In this document: positions 46,900 to 58,149 of the stretch, one piece after another
Numbering within the stretch: position 1 is the stretch's first letter
How the letters are laid out: every line of letters begins with the position of its first letter
Assembly (NCBI GenBank): GCA_001510575.1
Contig: LNGK01000005.1
Location: 1,220,466 to 1,284,465, forward strand
DNA length: 64,000 bases
DNA from: Knoxdaviesia capensis
Lineage: Eukaryota; Ascomycota; Sordariomycetes; Microascales; Gondwanamycetaceae
Reading direction: 5' to 3'
Position numbers and translations under genes: made by a program
Notes under the pieces: model-generated
Database searches by the model: none
Told to the model about the DNA's origin: nothing
The model's input: the letters and a program-made list of their open reading frames with translations, nothing else

Positions 46900-47877
46900 A
46901 AGTGGCTCCTAATTCGTCTGCTTTGGGGGTCATCTCTTTTGGTGCCTTGTGCTGGGGCATATATAAGAACCGGGCTGAGGGCGAGGATGTCGGTAGAGGA
47001 GGAAGGATGATGGACAGTGGCAAGCACAAGCCCTGGAGAAAAAAAAAAAAAAAGAGGGCACACAGACAGTTTGTGAAAAGGCTGACAAGACTGCCGAAGA
47101 AAGCGATTGGGCGAGAGGCAAGGAAACAAGTGGACTTGGAACGACTGTGCGTCGGTGTGGGTGGGGTGGGCGTCAGTCAGTGTACGGGGGGGATTTATGG
47201 GCACAGAGCAAGCCAGACTGCGAGCGAGCGAGTGCGTGAGAGAGCGCGAGGGACGAGAAGAGAACAGAGTTGAAAAGAGTTACATGCGCATGACAATGGA
47301 GACAGACGTGTTCGGATGGGGGGTTCTCGGGATGCAGCGCGTGCCACACGGGCAAGCCAGCAGATTTGTCGCGAGCCAGCGAAGCGAAGCGAGCGAGCGT
47401 GGTATGAGAGACAGGAGTGGCATATATCGGCTTCGGCGGCGGCGAGGCCACGGAGGCACGGTATCTGGCGGGTGCTGAGGGGGGGTCTGTGATGGAAATA
47501 CACACACACATACATCTAGAAAGGGTCACAATGCAGATTGAGTCACAATGCCAGTTCCGGACCCGACCCAATGCAAGCCGGCGGAAGAAAAAAAAAGGCA
47601 TTGAAGTCACGCCGGGTGGGGTGCAGGACGGGTGGGAAGAACAGCAGAAAGGAAGAGAAGTGGTGCTGCGCGAGTGCGGAAAGAGACGGCATATGCAACA
47701 GGCTCTGTTTCGGTCTCGTTGGCGGTAGTGGTGATGGTGGTGGGGGAGTTTTGCGATCGAATCAAGAAAAGAGAGAGAAGCATGGAGAAGGCGCCAGAGA
47801 GCACGATGGGGACAGGAGGACGAGTGGTGAGTATGAGTAAACGTTGTGTTTGGCGGGTAAGATGACGGAGGAGACAG

Positions 47878-47926
<49 letters not shown>

Positions 47927-49870
47927 ATCGGACAAACGCCCCTCCATTCTTCAGCTGGCTGCTCGACTTTCTTCTTTTCCCACAAATCCAGGCAGAGAGC
48001 AGAAGTGCGGGAGAAAGAAAAGGGTGCAAACTGAGGGAGGGGGGATCAATACAGCCCATTCAAGCCTATTGGACAGAAAATAAAATTACAAAAATGAGCC
48101 GCGGACAACGACGACTGGCAAAAGCAGGGACAAGGCAGCGAGGGGGGTGGAAGACGACGATAGCTGAAAGGAAGAGAGGGTTTGGGAAGAAAAAAAAAAG
48201 AGTCACCGAGGCGTGGGTGTGTTGGGAAAAACCGAGTGGACGGGTGGGTGGGTTTATCACTCGTTTCACCGATGGAGAGAACAATAAAATGAAAACGGAG
48301 GGCAAAATGGGAAAGGGGGTGAGGGGGGTGAGGAGAGGTTCGGTCGAGGCGAGCTTTCTGGGCATTCTCGTGTATTCCTGTATCAACTCTCCATGTGTGT
48401 GCCCTGGCGGGCGGGAAGCTCCAAGCTGGTGGGCAGCAGATGGATATATTTGGGATGCATCTCATAGGGCAGGTAGCGTGTCCTCCAGGGGTGGAGGTGG
48501 AAGGGGGGAGGGNGGGGGAAGTGGATGAACACGCAAAACGAGGGGCGTATGTGTATGTGTGTGTGTGCGAGTCCCGGAGGACCACACCGGGCGGGCGAGA
48601 GCCCCAGACCCTAGACCCTAAACCGGAGACCGGGACAAACCTGGACGTAAGCAGACAAGAAGGAGAGAAAGCGAACGGTGAGGGGGTGAGAGGATGAAGA
48701 ACGGGATTGCTGGGTGGTATGCTAGCGAGGTACAGGCGGCGCAATCGACGTACTCCGAGGTGCCAGTCTGTATGAACTGTACAGTACACGCATGCTCTCT
48801 CGCCAAGCTTTGAATTCGGGTTCTGCACGAGTGCACTTCCTCAATCGTGCAAACTCGGAAAGACGAAAGAAAGCACTGTAAGTCTAGATGCAGCCAGAGA
48901 CAAGACCAAACGCTGAAAGCCAAAAAAAAAAAAAAAAAAGGAAAAAGGCGACAATACAAACAGGCTGCAGCGGGGCTCCGGAACGGGCCCTGATTGGGCT
49001 TTGATCTGTAAGGGGGGGCACACAGCGGAGGAGGGGCATGGGGGGGAGGGGTGATATCAGAGACTTCGATCTCTGTCTCTCTGTCGTGTCTCTCTTCTGG
49101 CCCGGCCGGTGTCTCTCTCCTTTGTGACAGACCGCGGGGTATATTCAGGCAAACACACGGAAAAAGGCACAACTCGGGGTGTGGTGTGAGTGGAGCATGT
49201 AGATAAAAGGAGGGTTCCAACGGATTAAGAGAGGACAAAAGAGGTTGCGGTTTCGTTTTGGGGCGTGATGGCTGCAGCATTGCCTTGGGGGGAGGTAACG
49301 ACACCCGTCAGAACCGACAGCCTGGGGAACGAAGGGACACGAGTTCGTGGGTGGTGTTCTGTCAGACGGTGGGAATCATCATCGGGATACCGAGCAGGGC
49401 AGAGCAAGAACTGAAGTCTCCCCGGGGAGAGGCAGAGAGAGAGGCGGGCACGGGCGAGAAGTGGACATGATAGCTTTTTCGGAGTTTGTTGCAGATACGG
49501 GCTGGTAGAGACGAGAGGAGGGCCTTTTGGTGCCTTTCCATCTTTTTGGGGGAAATTCGAGGGGGAGGCTGTGGGTTGGCAAACACGAAGACGAAGAAAG
49601 AGGCAAGCGAGAAATGTCGCTTGGATCTTGAGGGGATCAGTTTGAGGGACGACAATGGCGAGAATAAAAAAAACCTGATGGCCACGATGTTGGAGAGAGA
49701 AAATCCCGGAAGCACGGAGATGGATGTTGGAAGTGAGCTCCGAGAACGCCGATGATGATGTAAGGCCGGCGCCAGCGATCGGGGAAGGAGCGAAGAGGAG
49801 GACTTCGGAAGGCTCCCGCACAGATTAGTCAGGGTTTTTTTTGTTCTTTCATTTTCAATCTTTCTAAGTG
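46900..49870 (-). ncRNA. Possible unannotated minus-strand transcript (composition only)
   Basis: Most genes here have a leader that is pyrimidine-rich on their own strand. This 3-kb block has that composition on the minus strand but no coding sequence follows on that strand before the convergent gene ending at 46350. A non-coding transcript antisense to that gene's 3' end is one explanation. There is no direct evidence such as conserved splice sites or structure. Confidence 0.2.
47881..47922. repeat. (GA)21 microsatellite
   Basis: A perfect dinucleotide run in the purine-rich block between the tandem-Zn2Cys6 and HET genes. Confidence 0.95.
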
Positions 49871-52800
49871 TATCTTCCATCCATCAAAATCATCAACATC
49901 AACATCATCATCATCATCATCCTTTTCTGTCTTCCTCAACATCTTTTTCGGGGGGGGAATTCGTCCGCCCTCCGTCGTCCGGAGATGATGATGACGACAA
50001 TTGAGGGCTTTCAACAGACACGCCCAAGAACGAGAACGAAACGATAGAGAATCACATGTTGCGATTTGACATGTGTGTGTGTGTGTGTGTGTGCGTGCGT
50101 GCTTGTATGCGCGTCGTCTAGAGGGAAAAAGCTGCGTGCCTAATCTTTTTGACAACACGACACTTACACCAATTTGGCCTGGCCGTTGCCTTCTCTTGGC
50201 CACTTCTTGAGGGATCGGCTGGAAAGCGTTGACGAGCAGGACCCGAAAGAGGAACAGCATGTCATGGTTTCAGCGGGTTGGATGGGAGTATTTTGCTCTT
50301 CTGGGAACGATCCAAGGAAAATAGAAAGAGGGAAAGATAGAGGTGTGTGGAAGGACACCCACCACCCCCCCCTTTCAGCCTTATTTTCCCTGTGTGTGCA
50401 TGGGACACCCACCATATCGAATAGGTTTGGCGTTTTGGAGGGGTATGCGTGTGTGTGTCTCTGGCCGCCACTACACATACAATCTGCAAGCTGCACAGTA
50501 AATGCATGCACCTTCACCTGATACTCCCTCCCTCGGGTTCTTCTTGCGTTGTCGTCGACATACCGCCCACCAGCCGACCAGCGCTGGCTATCCTCGATCC
50601 ATCACGCACACATGCATACACTCCCCGCATGGCTTCAGTGAGCATGCCACTCATTATTCGTCCTTGTTGGATGCCTGGACGGAACAGTAACGACCCTCTC
50701 TTCTCTATGACTGATCATCGACAGCGCATTCTAGGCTGGTGGTTCTCTCGTCCTCTTTTTTTTTTTCCCTCTCTTTGTTCTGACTCGATTGTTTATTTTC
50801 CCCGTTTCGGGGCCGGTGCATGGAGGGAGAGGGGGGAGGGGTCGTAGGGGGCGGGGGAGGCTTTTTGGGAGCAGAATGGTGGGCCAATCTGTCCAACACC
50901 CTTCTGTTTCCACCGTGATAGGCTGATGGGTGTATGCGGGCTGGGTGGATGACATGTCTTCATGCAAGCAACCAGTGGGAAAGACATGGATGACACTTCG
51001 ACCTGACATGACATTGCATGATGATGCATGCAATCTCGGCGGCCACTGGAGACATCACAATAGGCACAACAGGCGTTCGGCTGCAGGCATGGCGAGAAGA
51101 GAGAGAGGGAAAGGACACTCCCGCGCCGTAGGCAGGACCTGGCCTCGTCGACGTGTGTTTCTCCGGATGTTACCGCGTCCAGGTTCGAGGGTTCAGCTAT
51201 TATTGAAACTGCTCTGGGGTCCTTTGGATGTCTCCCTGCGTCTCTCTCGACCGATTCGAGATCTTCGGGCTTGCTTCTCCAACTGTGGCGCACGCACGGG
51301 GGGCTCGCCATTCTCGTTTGCGCTGCCTTTTTCTTTTTCTTTAGCGCGTAAGCCGGTCTATCATCACCAACTTCTTCTTGTCTGGGAGAGCGCGAGGCAG
51401 CAGAGGCCCCTCCTTTCCCTTTTCCCACTATCTCTGTATCTGTCTATCTGGGTCTATCGTGGTCTTCTCCGTTCGCCGAAACGAGGCCCTCGAAAGCGCC
51501 AGTGATAGAGCCCCAGAAGGGTGGAGTGTGAGTTGGCCCAGACCAGGCAAGGAGCATGGGGCAGTGAAAAAAAACAATGAGGGAATGGAAATAAGACAAA
51601 GAACAAGGCGCAGAAGGCGAGAAGCAAAGAAACCCCCGAATTTGGACATCGGTGGCATGCGTTGATTGCTCGAGTTGCCAGCATTGGACCGCACAACGAG
51701 GCATGCGTAGGCCTAATGTCCTTTCCGTCGTGCCAGGGCAACTTGCATATTGTCCTGTGGAAGAAGCAGAAAGTCAAAGGGCCAATCCTTCTGACGGGGC
51801 AGGTCTTTTTACGGCCACAAGTCACACACACACACACATAGCAGAAGCTGGCCCGCGAACACCCATGAACACCCGAGAGAGCGCGAGGGCCAGTCAAAAC
51901 AAACCACCCAATACCAAAAGAACAGAGGAAGGTTAATATAAAAAAACAAAGAAACAAAAATAAAACCTCCCAAGGGCCCACCGAGGCGAGGCGGGGAGGT
52001 TGAAAGAAACGAACACATGAGAGAGCAGACTTGAAAAGTCTGACTTGCATAGTGCCCTGCCAGCAAAACGCCCCGAAAAAAAAAGCACACGCCTGTAGAA
52101 CAAGACCAACAAGATTGGAAATAGGCACCATCGGTGTGGGAAGCATGAAAAAAAAAGGAGCAAAACATAAGAAAAAGACAAATCTCCAGTACCCACCGCC
52201 CGCCGGCCAGTCATACACACCAGACTCCACAAGAGGACCGGAGGGGGAAAAGGACATGTCGGCGTGTGCTCCTGGACAGAGCACCACCACACGCCCGCTC
52301 GGCCAATTTTTTTTTTTGGTGTTTTAATCCAGAGAGAACAGAAGGCCCTGGAAGCGCCTCAGTGTTCTGGACAAATCAGACGAGGGGCAGAGAGAATTTT
52401 GATACCGAAAAAAGAACCCAGACGAAGGGGGGGGGGGTTTGTTAATTGTTCTGTATTGGGTTGGCTTAACGGCTTAACGAAGCTGGAAAAAGCAACAAAA
52501 CTCATATATGGACTCCTGGGCTTTTGCAGCTGCCAACCTCAACATACACACCACAACCCCCAGACGCGTTACGCTCCCCAACTTACACTTCCAAAAACCC
52601 AACTCGGGGTGAGGTGAGGAGGGGAGTATTGGGCCTCAGACTGGCCCGCCCCTCCTCCTTCGGAAAGCCTAGTAGTCTAGTACTCTCAAATCTGCCGGCA
52701 AGGGCCATTTCGTGATATCATCGCTCCCCCTTCTGTTGAAGACGTCCTCCGCTTCATGCTTGTTCGTGCGTATACGGAAGAAAAAGAGGGAGAGAGAGGG

Positions 52801-54458
52801 AGTGAATGTGCTCGTGGGCTGCATGTGGAACTCTTACGGAGGCCCCCCCATTAAACAAACCTTGACCAGACTGGGAGAGAGAGCTCGACACATAGCCCGC
52901 TCAGATGGTGGCAGGCCGACGGTCTCAAGACACACACACACACATACATAATCCACACGCAGAGAGAAGGAGATATACGGATAGACATACAATGCCCAGT
53001 GGCCTGCCTTCGGCCAATTGCCCTCGCCGAACCCATCTCCACTTCCTGCCGAATTTACACATTGCCTTTCTCTGTGTCTGTCGGTGTCCCACTGCTACAT
53101 CCTGCTTGCTATATAAATCTTGTCCGACCTCTCCCCTCCTTGGTCTGTCTCCTTTCTCTCTCCCTCTCTCTTTCTCTATCCAGGCTCGTTTCTCTTCTTC
53201 TTCATTCAGTTCCTTTCGTCGTTCTACCCGCGTTCTTGTATTATTTCTCCGTCGTGCCCATCTGCGTGCGTTTCGATAGAACACATACATCGAGCTTCCT
53301 TATATATACCGGCTCTCTGCCCACCCCTCTTTCTCGTTGACTCTTTCGGTGATCTTTCCAAATTCACTCGCCCAGTCACCTCTCAATCTTCTCATCAACG
53401 TGGCACCGTCTAACACCAATTCCCAATTGCACATTGTACCAGAGGTTGGTGGCTCTCCTGTCAGACCGCTCTTGAGATCCTTATAAACCCAGGCTCCTCT
53501 CCGACCGTCTCCCTCTACACCAAACCATTTTTATATCTTTTTAATCCGATCTATCCTGCTTTTGATATCCCAACCCTGAGCTTTCTTCATCCCTTCTCTC
53601 CAGATCCGTCGGGCAACTATAGTGCAAGCACTACCATCTAGTCAGATACTCACTGAGATCGGACGGACCCCCCCTCACACGCACTATTCCTGAATCAACC
53701 TCTCAGCCTTATACCGGTGAACATCCTGCAAAGTTAGGACAACACACACACACACACAGCCTCTTCTTCCTGGCCCATTAACACGACCTCCCAAGAACAC
53801 ATCCGTGGGGTTTTTTTCCACTTCATTTCTTTTCCATATCCGCCCTTTTTGGCATTTCTTGTGATTCCGGCTCTATATAAGAGTGCAGGCCGGGGACGTC
53901 GTAAGTTTTGTGGAAATCCTCGGTTTCTTTTCCCATCGTCTCTCTCACATCCAGATGTTAGTTCAAAATCTGCCTATGGCTGCCTGAATCCACGAACCAT
54001 ATATTGTGTCAAAGTCAACAAAGTTTTGGTCCGTTCCCCGAGTTCTTGCTCATAGGTTTATTATACAGGGTAAGTTTTTTTTAAATTCTTTTCTTTTTTA
54101 TTCTGTCTTTTACGTCCTCCAGTTTTTCTTTTTTCATTTCTTTCCCCTTGCCTGCTTGGTGTCGTGCTTGTCGATTTTGGCAGGTCAGTGGCGCCTTCCT
54201 GGCAAAAACTGTCGGCCCCACCCCGCTAGTTCCGGCCCGGAGGCTCGGACCGGGTTTTCGGGCTGGCGCCGAAATCTCAACGTCCACACACTGAAGAAAA
54301 TAGAAAAAGAACCCCAGCACCGCGCCAGGAAGTTTTATTTTATTTCGCAGGCGAGGAAAAAAAAAAGAGAGGAATGAATGAACGATCTTAACTGACACGG
54401 AATAATTCAAGATCACTTATCGTCCGCGGGTATCCTCCCCCCGTCCTCTTCTCCCACG

Positions 54459-57440
54459 ATGCGTCTCCTCAACACGCACTCGCTGCACATCGAAAAGTTC
54501 CGCGGCAACGACGTGATCCCGCCGTACGCGATCCTGTCGCACACGTGGGGGGAGCTGGAGCTATGTTATTCCGACTGGCGGAGCAGCCGGCGGGTGCGCG
54601 CAGGGCTGGCGCTGAGCCGGCCGCACGCGGCGAGCTACGCCAAGTTCATCGGCGCGGTGCGGCGCGCGCGCAGCGACGGCCTGGGCTACATCTGGATCGA
54701 CGCGCTGTGCCTCGACCGCAGCAGCTCGGCCGAGGTGTCGGAGTCGATCAACGCCATGTACGCGTGGTACGAGGGCGCCGTCGTGTGCTATGCGTACTTC
54801 GCCGACGTCGATGATCCCGCTGTGGTGGCGGCCGCCACTACGGTCGTGGCGCCGACGTCGGTCGCGTCGTCGTCGACTGCGGTGTCGCGCGCTGCGTCTC
54901 CGCCGGTCCTGGCCGGGGACGCTGGCGCCGCGGGCAGCACGGCGACCATACGTGGCCGCTTGGGCCGCGCATACCTGCGCAACCTCTTCCGTGGGCGCGG
55001 CTCGTCCGGCTCGGCCGGCACGTACGCGGGCTACCCGCACACCGCGACGCCCAGCTCGTCTGAGACCACAACGGCCACGAGCAGCTCCACATCGCTCGCG
55101 GCGCCGCTCTTCGGCTCGCCGCCGGAGCCGCACGTCCACCACCCGCTCGGCCAGGCGGACACCGCAACCATCGAGTCCGACAGCAGCCGGCGCCACGCCA
55201 CCACCTCGCCGCCGCCGAGCAGCGCGGCGTCCTTCTCGGTGACGTCGCTCTCGCTCCCGCTGCGGCTCTCGTCGTCGTCGGTGTCGTCGGCCTCGCGGCT
55301 GTCGCTCTCGCAGTCGGCCATGCACGACACCGCCAGCCCGCCGCTGGGCGCTGCTGCGCTGCAGACGCTGGCGCGCAGCCGCTGGTTCACGCGCGGCTGG
55401 ACCCTCCAGGAGCTGATTGCGCCGGCCGAGCTAGTGCTCTTCTCGCGCCAGTGGACCGAGCTGGGCACCAAGCGCGGGCTGGCGACGCAGCTGGCCGAGA
55501 TCACCGGCATCGACGTCGAGTGTCTGCGCAAGGAACGCCCGCCGACCGCCTTCAGCGTGGCCGCGCGCATGCGCTGGGCTGCCGGCCGCGGCACCGTCCG
55601 CCCCGAGGACGTGGCCTACTGCCTGATGGGCCTGTTCGGCGTGAACCTGCCGCTGCTGTACGGCGAGGGCGGGCCCAGGGCTTTCGGCCGCCTGCAGGAG
55701 TCGATCATCATGTCGTCCGTCGACCAGAGCGTGCTGGCCTTCCGCACCCTCACCACTGACGACAGCCTGCTGGCCCACGACCCGGCCGGCTTCGTGCTGG
55801 AGGCCAACGGCGGCGGGGCGGCGCCCACGGGCACCATGCTTGGCCGCACCATTATCCCCAGCCCGCAGACCTCCCCCAACTTCACCATGCCGTTCTCCAT
55901 GACCAACGCCGGCCTGACCATCTCGACTCCGCTGGTGCGCACCCTCTCGCCCTACTGGGTGCTGGCCGCGCTGAACTGCTTCGAGGTCGACTCGCCCGCA
56001 CGCGCCAGCCGGCGGCGCCGACGCGTCCTTCTGCCGCTGTTCGGCGCGAACGGCGTGTACATGCGGGCCCGCCTCCCCGCTGTGCTTCTGACGTGTCCTG
56101 TTGACGCCGATCCGCCGGCCTGCCGCGCGGTGGCGGCCGCCCCCGCCACTCGCCGCGGCAGCAGCACCAGCATCGAGCAGCTGGACCTCACCGCCCCACA
56201 CCCCGGTGGCGGCGCTGACGGCCGCGCCGCCGAGGCCGGAGTGGACCAGCAGGCCGGGGAAATCACCGACCTGGTCGCTGCGACCCCGCCGGCGCGCTAC
56301 TTCATCTCGTACTTCTCGCGCGTGCACGGCGCCTACGGCCGGGAGCTCGAGGGCGTGCTCTCGGCCTTTGCGCGCCAGACCCCGCCGGCCTCCTTCTCCA
56401 CCTCTCCGCGCTCCGCACCCCCCGCCGCCGGCTTCATGCTGGTCTTCCCGCGCGGCTTCGCCGGCTTTGCCCCCGTGGCCGCCGAGCCGGCCCGCGACCT
56501 GCTCGTCAATGCCAGCTTCTTCGTGCCCACCGCCGTTGCTGGCATCGTCGATATCGTGTCCGGCACCGTGCGCCGCGGCGCTCCCCAAAACGATGCCGCC
56601 GACGACTCCGCCCCGTCGTCGTCGTCGTCGCATGGATCGGACCCGTCGTCGGCGAACGATGATAGCGCCGAGTCCGGGTCCGGCAGCAGCAGCCTCGACC
56701 AGCTCGGTGCCGAACTGACGCTGTGCAGCGGCGTCATCCTGTTCGCCGCGCCCGCTGAGTCTGGCTCCGCCCGCTCGTCCGCCCGCTCCTCTGCGGCGTC
56801 TTCCCCGGCCTCGTCCATACCGCCGAGCCCGTCCACCGGACCGGCGGACCGCCGCCCGCGCCGGCTGGTGGCTATATACCTGGCGGTGGTTCTCCACACC
56901 CCCAATGCCGCCCCGGCGCCGCAGCTGGCCAGCTGGGCGTGCCGCGCGCTCGACACGCCGGAAGACATCGCCGCCCCGGACGCCCACGACCCCGATCTGG
57001 CCGCCCTCAAGGAGGCTGCCGACGCGCTCGAGCTGGCCCGGCTGCGCACGTGGGCGCAGCGCGGCCGCTCGTTCGCCACTAGCAGCAGCACCGCCAGCGA
57101 CGCCACCGCGGCGCCGCTGCTGCTCGGCGCCGAGCGGCTCACCACGGCCCCGCCCAGCCCCGCGCCGTCCGCCGCCCCGGACGCCACCGCGGCCCTGGCC
57201 ACCGGCGCCACGGCACCGTGCACGTGCGACTGCGCAGGCTGCACGGCGTCCGGGATCGCCCGCACCCCGCCGTCGGTGCGCTACCACCGCCGGGGCTCCA
57301 CCGTGGTTGCGGCGCGCTCGAGCTTCCAGCCCATGCACGGCCAGCCGTGCGCCGAGGCCGTCATGGCCCAGATCGTCTTCGATGCGGAGGAGCTGGGGCG
57401 TCCGCGCGTGATGGGTTTGGGCGGCGGTGTTTGCGAGTGA
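54459..57440 (+). CDS. HET-domain protein with a split HET domain
   Basis: Single exon, 993 aa, starting MRLLNTHSLHIEKF, the classic HET-E/HET-D-type opening. The HET core follows: PPYAILSHTWG (about 21-31), then GYIWIDALCLD and INAMYAWYEGAVVCYAYFADV (to about 117). It then breaks for about 185 Ser/Thr/Ala/Pro-rich residues and resumes with ARSRWFTRGWTLQELIAPAE (about 305-324), TGID, and the PEDVAYCLMGLFGVNLPLLYGEG stretch. HET domains act in heterokaryon incompatibility and related cell-death or immune responses. There is no visible NACHT/WD40 C-terminus as in HET-E. The rest is low-complexity Ala/Ser/Pro-rich with CTCDCAGC near residue 927. The gene is extremely GC-rich. Function beyond the domain is unknown. 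Confidence 0.87.
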   Translation: MRLLNTHSLHIEKFRGNDVIPPYAILSHTWGELELCYSDWRSSRRVRAGLALSRPHAASYAKFIGAVRRARSDGLGYIWIDALCLDRSSSAEVSESINAMYAWYEGAVVCYAYFADVDDPAVVAAATTVVAPTSVASSSTAVSRAASPPVLAGDAGAAGSTATIRGRLGRAYLRNLFRGRGSSGSAGTYAGYPHTATPSSSETTTATSSSTSLAAPLFGSPPEPHVHHPLGQADTATIESDSSRRHATTSPPPSSAASFSVTSLSLPLRLSSSSVSSASRLSLSQSAMHDTASPPLGAAALQTLARSRWFTRGWTLQELIAPAELVLFSRQWTELGTKRGLATQLAEITGIDVECLRKERPPTAFSVAARMRWAAGRGTVRPEDVAYCLMGLFGVNLPLLYGEGGPRAFGRLQESIIMSSVDQSVLAFRTLTTDDSLLAHDPAGFVLEANGGGAAPTGTMLGRTIIPSPQTSPNFTMPFSMTNAGLTISTPLVRTLSPYWVLAALNCFEVDSPARASRRRRRVLLPLFGANGVYMRARLPAVLLTCPVDADPPACRAVAAAPATRRGSSTSIEQLDLTAPHPGGGADGRAAEAGVDQQAGEITDLVAATPPARYFISYFSRVHGAYGRELEGVLSAFARQTPPASFSTSPRSAPPAAGFMLVFPRGFAGFAPVAAEPARDLLVNASFFVPTAVAGIVDIVSGTVRRGAPQNDAADDSAPSSSSSHGSDPSSANDDSAESGSGSSSLDQLGAELTLCSGVILFAAPAESGSARSSARSSAASSPASSIPPSPSTGPADRRPRRLVAIYLAVVLHTPNAAPAPQLASWACRALDTPEDIAAPDAHDPDLAALKEAADALELARLRTWAQRGRSFATSSSTASDATAAPLLLGAERLTTAPPSPAPSAAPDATAALATGATAPCTCDCAGCTASGIARTPPSVRYHRRGSTVVAARSSFQPMHGQPCAEAVMAQIVFDAEELGRPRVMGLGGGVCE

Positions 57441-58149
57441 ACCGCAATTCTTTTCCCTTTTCCCTTTTCCCTTTTCCCTTTTCCCTTTTCCCTTTTCCCT
57501 TTTCCCTTTTCCCTTTTCCCTTTTCCCTTTTCCCTTTTTGTGCTTGTGATTTTTCTTTTCTTTTCTTCCTTTCTTTTCATTTTTGGTTTATCTGCGAAGT
57601 TTTTTTGTGCGTGGAAGGATAATCTAGATTGGACGACGTACTGCAAAGTGACCACCTCTTCTCCACTGTGAGTGAGGTCGTATAGAATGCTTGTGGAGGG
57701 CTTTTCGATGGGACTGAGAGGGCAGGGATATGATTAATGATAGATAGCAGGCTTAGGCCACCATGACGATACACGAACTGAACCAGACAGCAGCAATACC
57801 ACTCACTGAGTTTGTTATTTTCTTCCTCTCAACTCTGATCAGTAACGTTCCCTGGAAGGGCTGATATTACACAGATGATAGGATTGAGAAACCACCATAT
57901 GCAACGATGCTATTCCAAAAAAGAAAATAGGTATAAAAAAGAAAACACGACCAAGCCCCGAGTCAGTCTGATGGAAGAGGATATCAAAAACTTAAATCGA
58001 CATGCAATGCTGCCAAAAGCACCACCGAAATGAAGGGTATGTACCAAAACAGAAAGAAAGACATGATATGATAACCCACCAACACTCTTCCAAAAATGCA
58101 ACCAAGAAACAGAAAGAAAAAAAGAAAAGAAAACATAAGCACTTCTCCA
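57441..58149. other. 3' flanks of convergent HET and LEU3-like genes
   Basis: About 0.7 kb between two stops. It contains the heptamer array at its left end and A/T-rich sequence towards the right. No supported gene. Confidence 0.65.
57451..57539. repeat. (TTTTCCC)12 heptamer array
   Basis: Twelve perfect 7-base units (57451-57534) followed by TTTTT, beginning 10 bases after the HET gene stop. It is strictly pyrimidine on the coding strand, so it can form triplex-type DNA, and lies in the 3' UTR. Confidence 0.95.

Larger units (their letters stand above)
46351..54458. other. 8-kb non-coding stretch between the tandem-Zn2Cys6 and HET genes
   Basis: No supported protein gene. The first few hundred bases are the 3' flank of the left gene. 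About 46900-49800 is purine-rich on the plus strand, with (GA)21 at 47881-47922, GT runs and an ambiguous base at 48513. Long minus-strand frames here are low-complexity Ser/Pro/Leu. Bases 53080-54130 are T/C-rich on the plus strand, the probable leader of the HET gene, with (CA) runs at about 53743-53758. A GT run lies at about 50070-50093. Confidence 0.6.

Noticed and set aside
48608..48622. CCCTAGACCCTAAACC-like telomeric motif
   Set aside because: Degenerate and single; no sign of a telomere or subtelomere nearby.
47173..48828. Two long minus-strand frames (270 and 260 codons)
   Set aside because: Low-complexity Ser/Leu/Pro products of GA/GT-rich DNA, one crossing the ambiguous base; no domain-like sequence.
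55431..57338. 635-codon open frame on the minus strand
   Set aside because: Antisense shadow of the GC-rich HET gene; its Arg/Gly-rich product has no family features.
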